DNA from: Propionibacteriaceae bacterium
Lineage (GTDB): Bacteria; Actinomycetota; Actinomycetes; Propionibacteriales; Propionibacteriaceae
DNA: 8,641 nt
Assembly (NCBI GenBank): GCA_031287505.1
Contig: JAITSW010000076.1
Location: 1 to 8,641, forward strand
Direction: 5' to 3'
Below the pieces are notes generated by a model, which had not been told where the DNA came from, ran no database searches, and saw nothing but the letters and a program-made list of their open reading frames with translations. This document shows, one piece after another, positions 7,008 to 8,641 of this stretch. The first letter of the stretch is position 1; each line of letters opens with the position of its first letter. The position numbers and the translations under genes were made by a program.

Positions 7008-7098
7008 CAGACTCCAAGGTTGACCGGTGAAAACAAGCCTATCTGCATATACGCGTTAGAGTCAGCCCCTTGGCTAAAGCAGCGCTTTCCCCGTCGGT

Positions 7099-7695
7099 CT
7101 ATTTCACCGGCAAAGTCGTCGGCAGCCAGGAAGGGCGGAGCGTTTCATAAGTGTCGATATCGCCTTCGCGCGCCAGGGTCATCCCGATATCGTCCAGGCC
7201 ATTGAGGAGTCGATGGGCTGTGAAATCGTCGATCTCGAAATCGAAAACCTGGTCACCCACGCTAATCACGCGTTCTTGCAGGTTGACGCTAAAGGAGATT
7301 CCCGGATCCTCCTCGGCGATTTCCCAAAGGACGTCTATGGTCTTAGGCGGAACAGTGGCGATGAGAAGCCCCGCCTTGCCGGCGTTGGAACGGAAGATGT
7401 CGCCAAATCGTGAGCCGATAACAACTTTAAAACCGTAATTCTGAAGAGCCCAAACCGCGTGCTCGCGGGAAGAGCCGGTGCCAAAATCAGGCCCGGCAAT
7501 CAGAATCGAACCCTTTGCATATGCCGGATCGTTGAGTACAAACGCGGGATCGTTGCGCCAAGCAGCGAAGAGGCCATCTTCAAACCCGGTCCGGGTGACG
7601 CGCTTGAGGTAAAGCGCCGGAATAATCTGATCGGTGTCGACATTGCCGCGCCGCAGCGGAACGGCAATTCCGCAGTGAATAGTGAAACTCTCCAT
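7099..7695 (-). CDS. leuD: 3-isopropylmalate dehydratase small subunit
   Basis: A 198-residue protein forming the swivel domain of the LeuCD isomerase, which converts 2-isopropylmalate to 3-isopropylmalate in leucine biosynthesis. [15 protein letters not shown] (residues 18-32) and [17 protein letters not shown] (68-84) are the substrate-binding blocks of the aconitase C-terminal family; [17 protein letters not shown] (95-111) follows. Length matches typical bacterial LeuD. The ATG at 7695 has AGGAG about 6 nt upstream, which overlaps the leuC stop codon. The 9-nt gap to leuC indicates one transcript and coupled translation of the two subunits. After its stop are two short adjacent hairpin-capable repeats but no T-run, so read-through into ddl is possible. 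Confidence 0.97.
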   Translation of the reverse strand: MESFTIHCGIAVPLRRGNVDTDQIIPALYLKRVTRTGFEDGLFAAWRNDPAFVLNDPAYAKGSILIAGPDFGTGSSREHAVWALQNYGFKVVIGSRFGDIFRSNAGKAGLLIATVPPKTIDVLWEIAEEDPGISFSVNLQERVISVGDQVFDFEIDDFTAHRLLNGLDDIGMTLAREGDIDTYETLRPSWLPTTLPVK

Positions 7696-7701
7696 GATGT
7701 G

Positions 7702-7706
7702 CTCCT
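7702..7706 (-). promoter_or_regulatory. leuD ribosome binding site overlapping the leuC stop
   Basis: AGGAG on the minus strand shares bases with the leuC TAG stop (7707-7705) and lies 6 nt before the leuD ATG. Ribosomes finishing leuC would be placed to restart on leuD, helping equal subunit production. Confidence 0.75.
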
Positions 7707-8641
7707 ACAGGTCTTCCGGCGAAGAAAGGGTGCCGCGGATAGCCGTGGCGGCGGCGACGGACGGCGAGACCAAGTGGGTACGCCCACCCTTACCCTGCCG
7801 TCCTTCGAAATTGCGATTCGAGGTGGACGCGCTGCGCTCGCCGGGCGCGAGTTGATCAGGATTCATCCCCAAACACATCGAACAACCGGCTCCGCGCCAC
7901 TCAGCGCCAAAATCGATAAAAATCTGGTCGAGCCCCTCTTCTTCAGCTTGCAGGCGAACCTTGACAGAGCCGGGGACGACCAACATCCGCAGGCCGTCTG
8001 CTATCTTGTATCCCTTCAACACCGAGGCTGCCAAGCGCAAATCTTCGATTCGCCCATTAGTGCAGGAGCCCAAAAAGACGGTGTCGACCTTGATTTCCCT
8101 CATCTTGGTGCCGGCCGCAAGACCCATATACGCCAGCGCCCGTTCAGCTGCCGTTTGGGCTATCGGATCGGCAAAACTCTTCGGATCGGGCACCGAACCG
8201 CTCAGCGCCACGCCCTGTCCGGGGTTTGTCCCCCAGGTGACGAACGGGCTCAACGCGGACGCGTCAATATCTACCTCAGCGTCAAAAACAGCATCCGGAT
8301 CGGAGTGCAGGGTCTTCCAATATGCCACGGCCGCATCCCAATCATCACCGGCGGGGGCATTCGGATGTCCCTTCAAATAGGCAAAGGTAGTCTCATCGGG
8401 CGCGATCATGCCGGCTTTGGCGCCCCACTCAATACTCATATTGCAGATTGTCATCCGACCTTCCATGGAAAGCCGCTCAATCGTCGAACCCCGATACTCC
8501 ACGATGTGGCCTTGGCCGCCACCGGTGCCAACTTTGGCGATGAGCGCCAGCACGATGTCTTTAGCGCCTACCCCATTGGGCAATTCGCCGTTGATATTCA
8601 CAGCCATCGTTTTCGGACGGGCTTGCGGCAACGTCTGGGTA
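7705..8641 (-). CDS. leuC: 3-isopropylmalate dehydratase large subunit, C-terminal part (cut by window edge)
   Basis: The frame runs in from the right edge and ends at a TAG at 7707-7705, giving about 312 residues; roughly the first third of the protein is missing. LeuC is the 4Fe-4S aconitase-family subunit that works with LeuD. The visible part starts [20 protein letters not shown], matching the internal TQTL region of LeuC. The cluster cysteines are in FLGSCTNGR (codon 8064-8062) and [12 protein letters not shown] (codons 7884-7882 and 7875-7873). GHIVEYRG and [20 protein letters not shown] are further family blocks. The TTG at 8631 is an internal leucine codon and not a start, since the family sequence continues upstream of it. 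Confidence 0.97.
   Translation of the reverse strand, partial: TQTLPQARPKTMAVNINGELPNGVGAKDIVLALIAKVGTGGGQGHIVEYRGSTIERLSMEGRMTICNMSIEWGAKAGMIAPDETTFAYLKGHPNAPAGDDWDAAVAYWKTLHSDPDAVFDAEVDIDASALSPFVTWGTNPGQGVALSGSVPDPKSFADPIAQTAAERALAYMGLAAGTKMREIKVDTVFLGSCTNGRIEDLRLAASVLKGYKIADGLRMLVVPGSVKVRLQAEEEGLDQIFIDFGAEWRGAGCSMCLGMNPDQLAPGERSASTSNRNFEGRQGKGGRTHLVSPSVAAATAIRGTLSSPEDL

Noticed and set aside
7064..7088. Two adjacent small hairpin-capable repeats (AGCC-CCTT-GGCT and AAAGC-AGC-GCTTT) after leuD, considered as a terminator
   Set aside because: The stems are only 4-5 bp and no run of T follows on the minus strand, so an intrinsic terminator is not supported.
1..8641. Search for tRNA, CRISPR, insertion sequence, toxin-antitoxin or defence genes
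   Set aside because: All gaps are under 200 nt, no direct repeats or terminal inverted repeats were seen, and every substantial minus-strand frame is a known core gene.

Overview
The window suggests an actinobacterium of moderate G+C content (judged by eye). The main evidence is the one-directional order ftsK - rimO - pgsA - pncC(cinA C-terminal type) - clgR - recA, the ClgR family regulator itself, and an actinobacterial-type LexA box (CGAAC-N4-GTTCG) in front of recA. An Actinomycetaceae-like genome would fit, but that finer placement is a guess. All nine recognised genes lie on the minus strand, so they are transcribed from high to low coordinates. Both ends are cut: leuC lacks its start at the right edge and recA lacks most of its body at the left edge.

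In transcription order, the right part (8641-7099) holds leuC (partial) and leuD, the two subunits of 3-isopropylmalate dehydratase for leucine synthesis, 9 nt apart. After a 91-nt gap comes ddl (D-alanine--D-alanine ligase, peptidoglycan precursor synthesis), then after 81 nt ftsK (septal DNA translocase), and after 72 nt rimO (methylthiolation of ribosomal protein S12). rimO, pgsA (phospholipid synthesis) and pncC (pyridine nucleotide salvage) form a tight translationally coupled block joined by two ATGA stop/start overlaps.

The left part is regulatory. A 91-nt gap after pncC holds a candidate sigma-70-type promoter for clgR whose -10 box is embedded in a perfect 14-bp palindrome. clgR encodes a small Cro/C1-type activator of Clp protease genes and ends in Ala-Ala, a possible ClpP degradation tag. 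The 189-nt gap between clgR and recA contains two DNA-damage elements in tandem: a LexA operator about 140 nt upstream of the recA start, and nearer the gene a match to the LexA-independent RecA-NDp (PafBC-type) promoter. recA follows behind a strong ribosome binding site.

Overall this is a conserved chromosomal core region joining cell-wall synthesis, chromosome segregation, translation, membrane lipid synthesis and stress/DNA-damage control. I found no mobile elements, CRISPR arrays, RNA genes, phage remnants or unrecognised genes, and no support for a previously undescribed system. The most useful observations concern the control regions of clgR and recA. No stretch over 300 nt lacks a gene.
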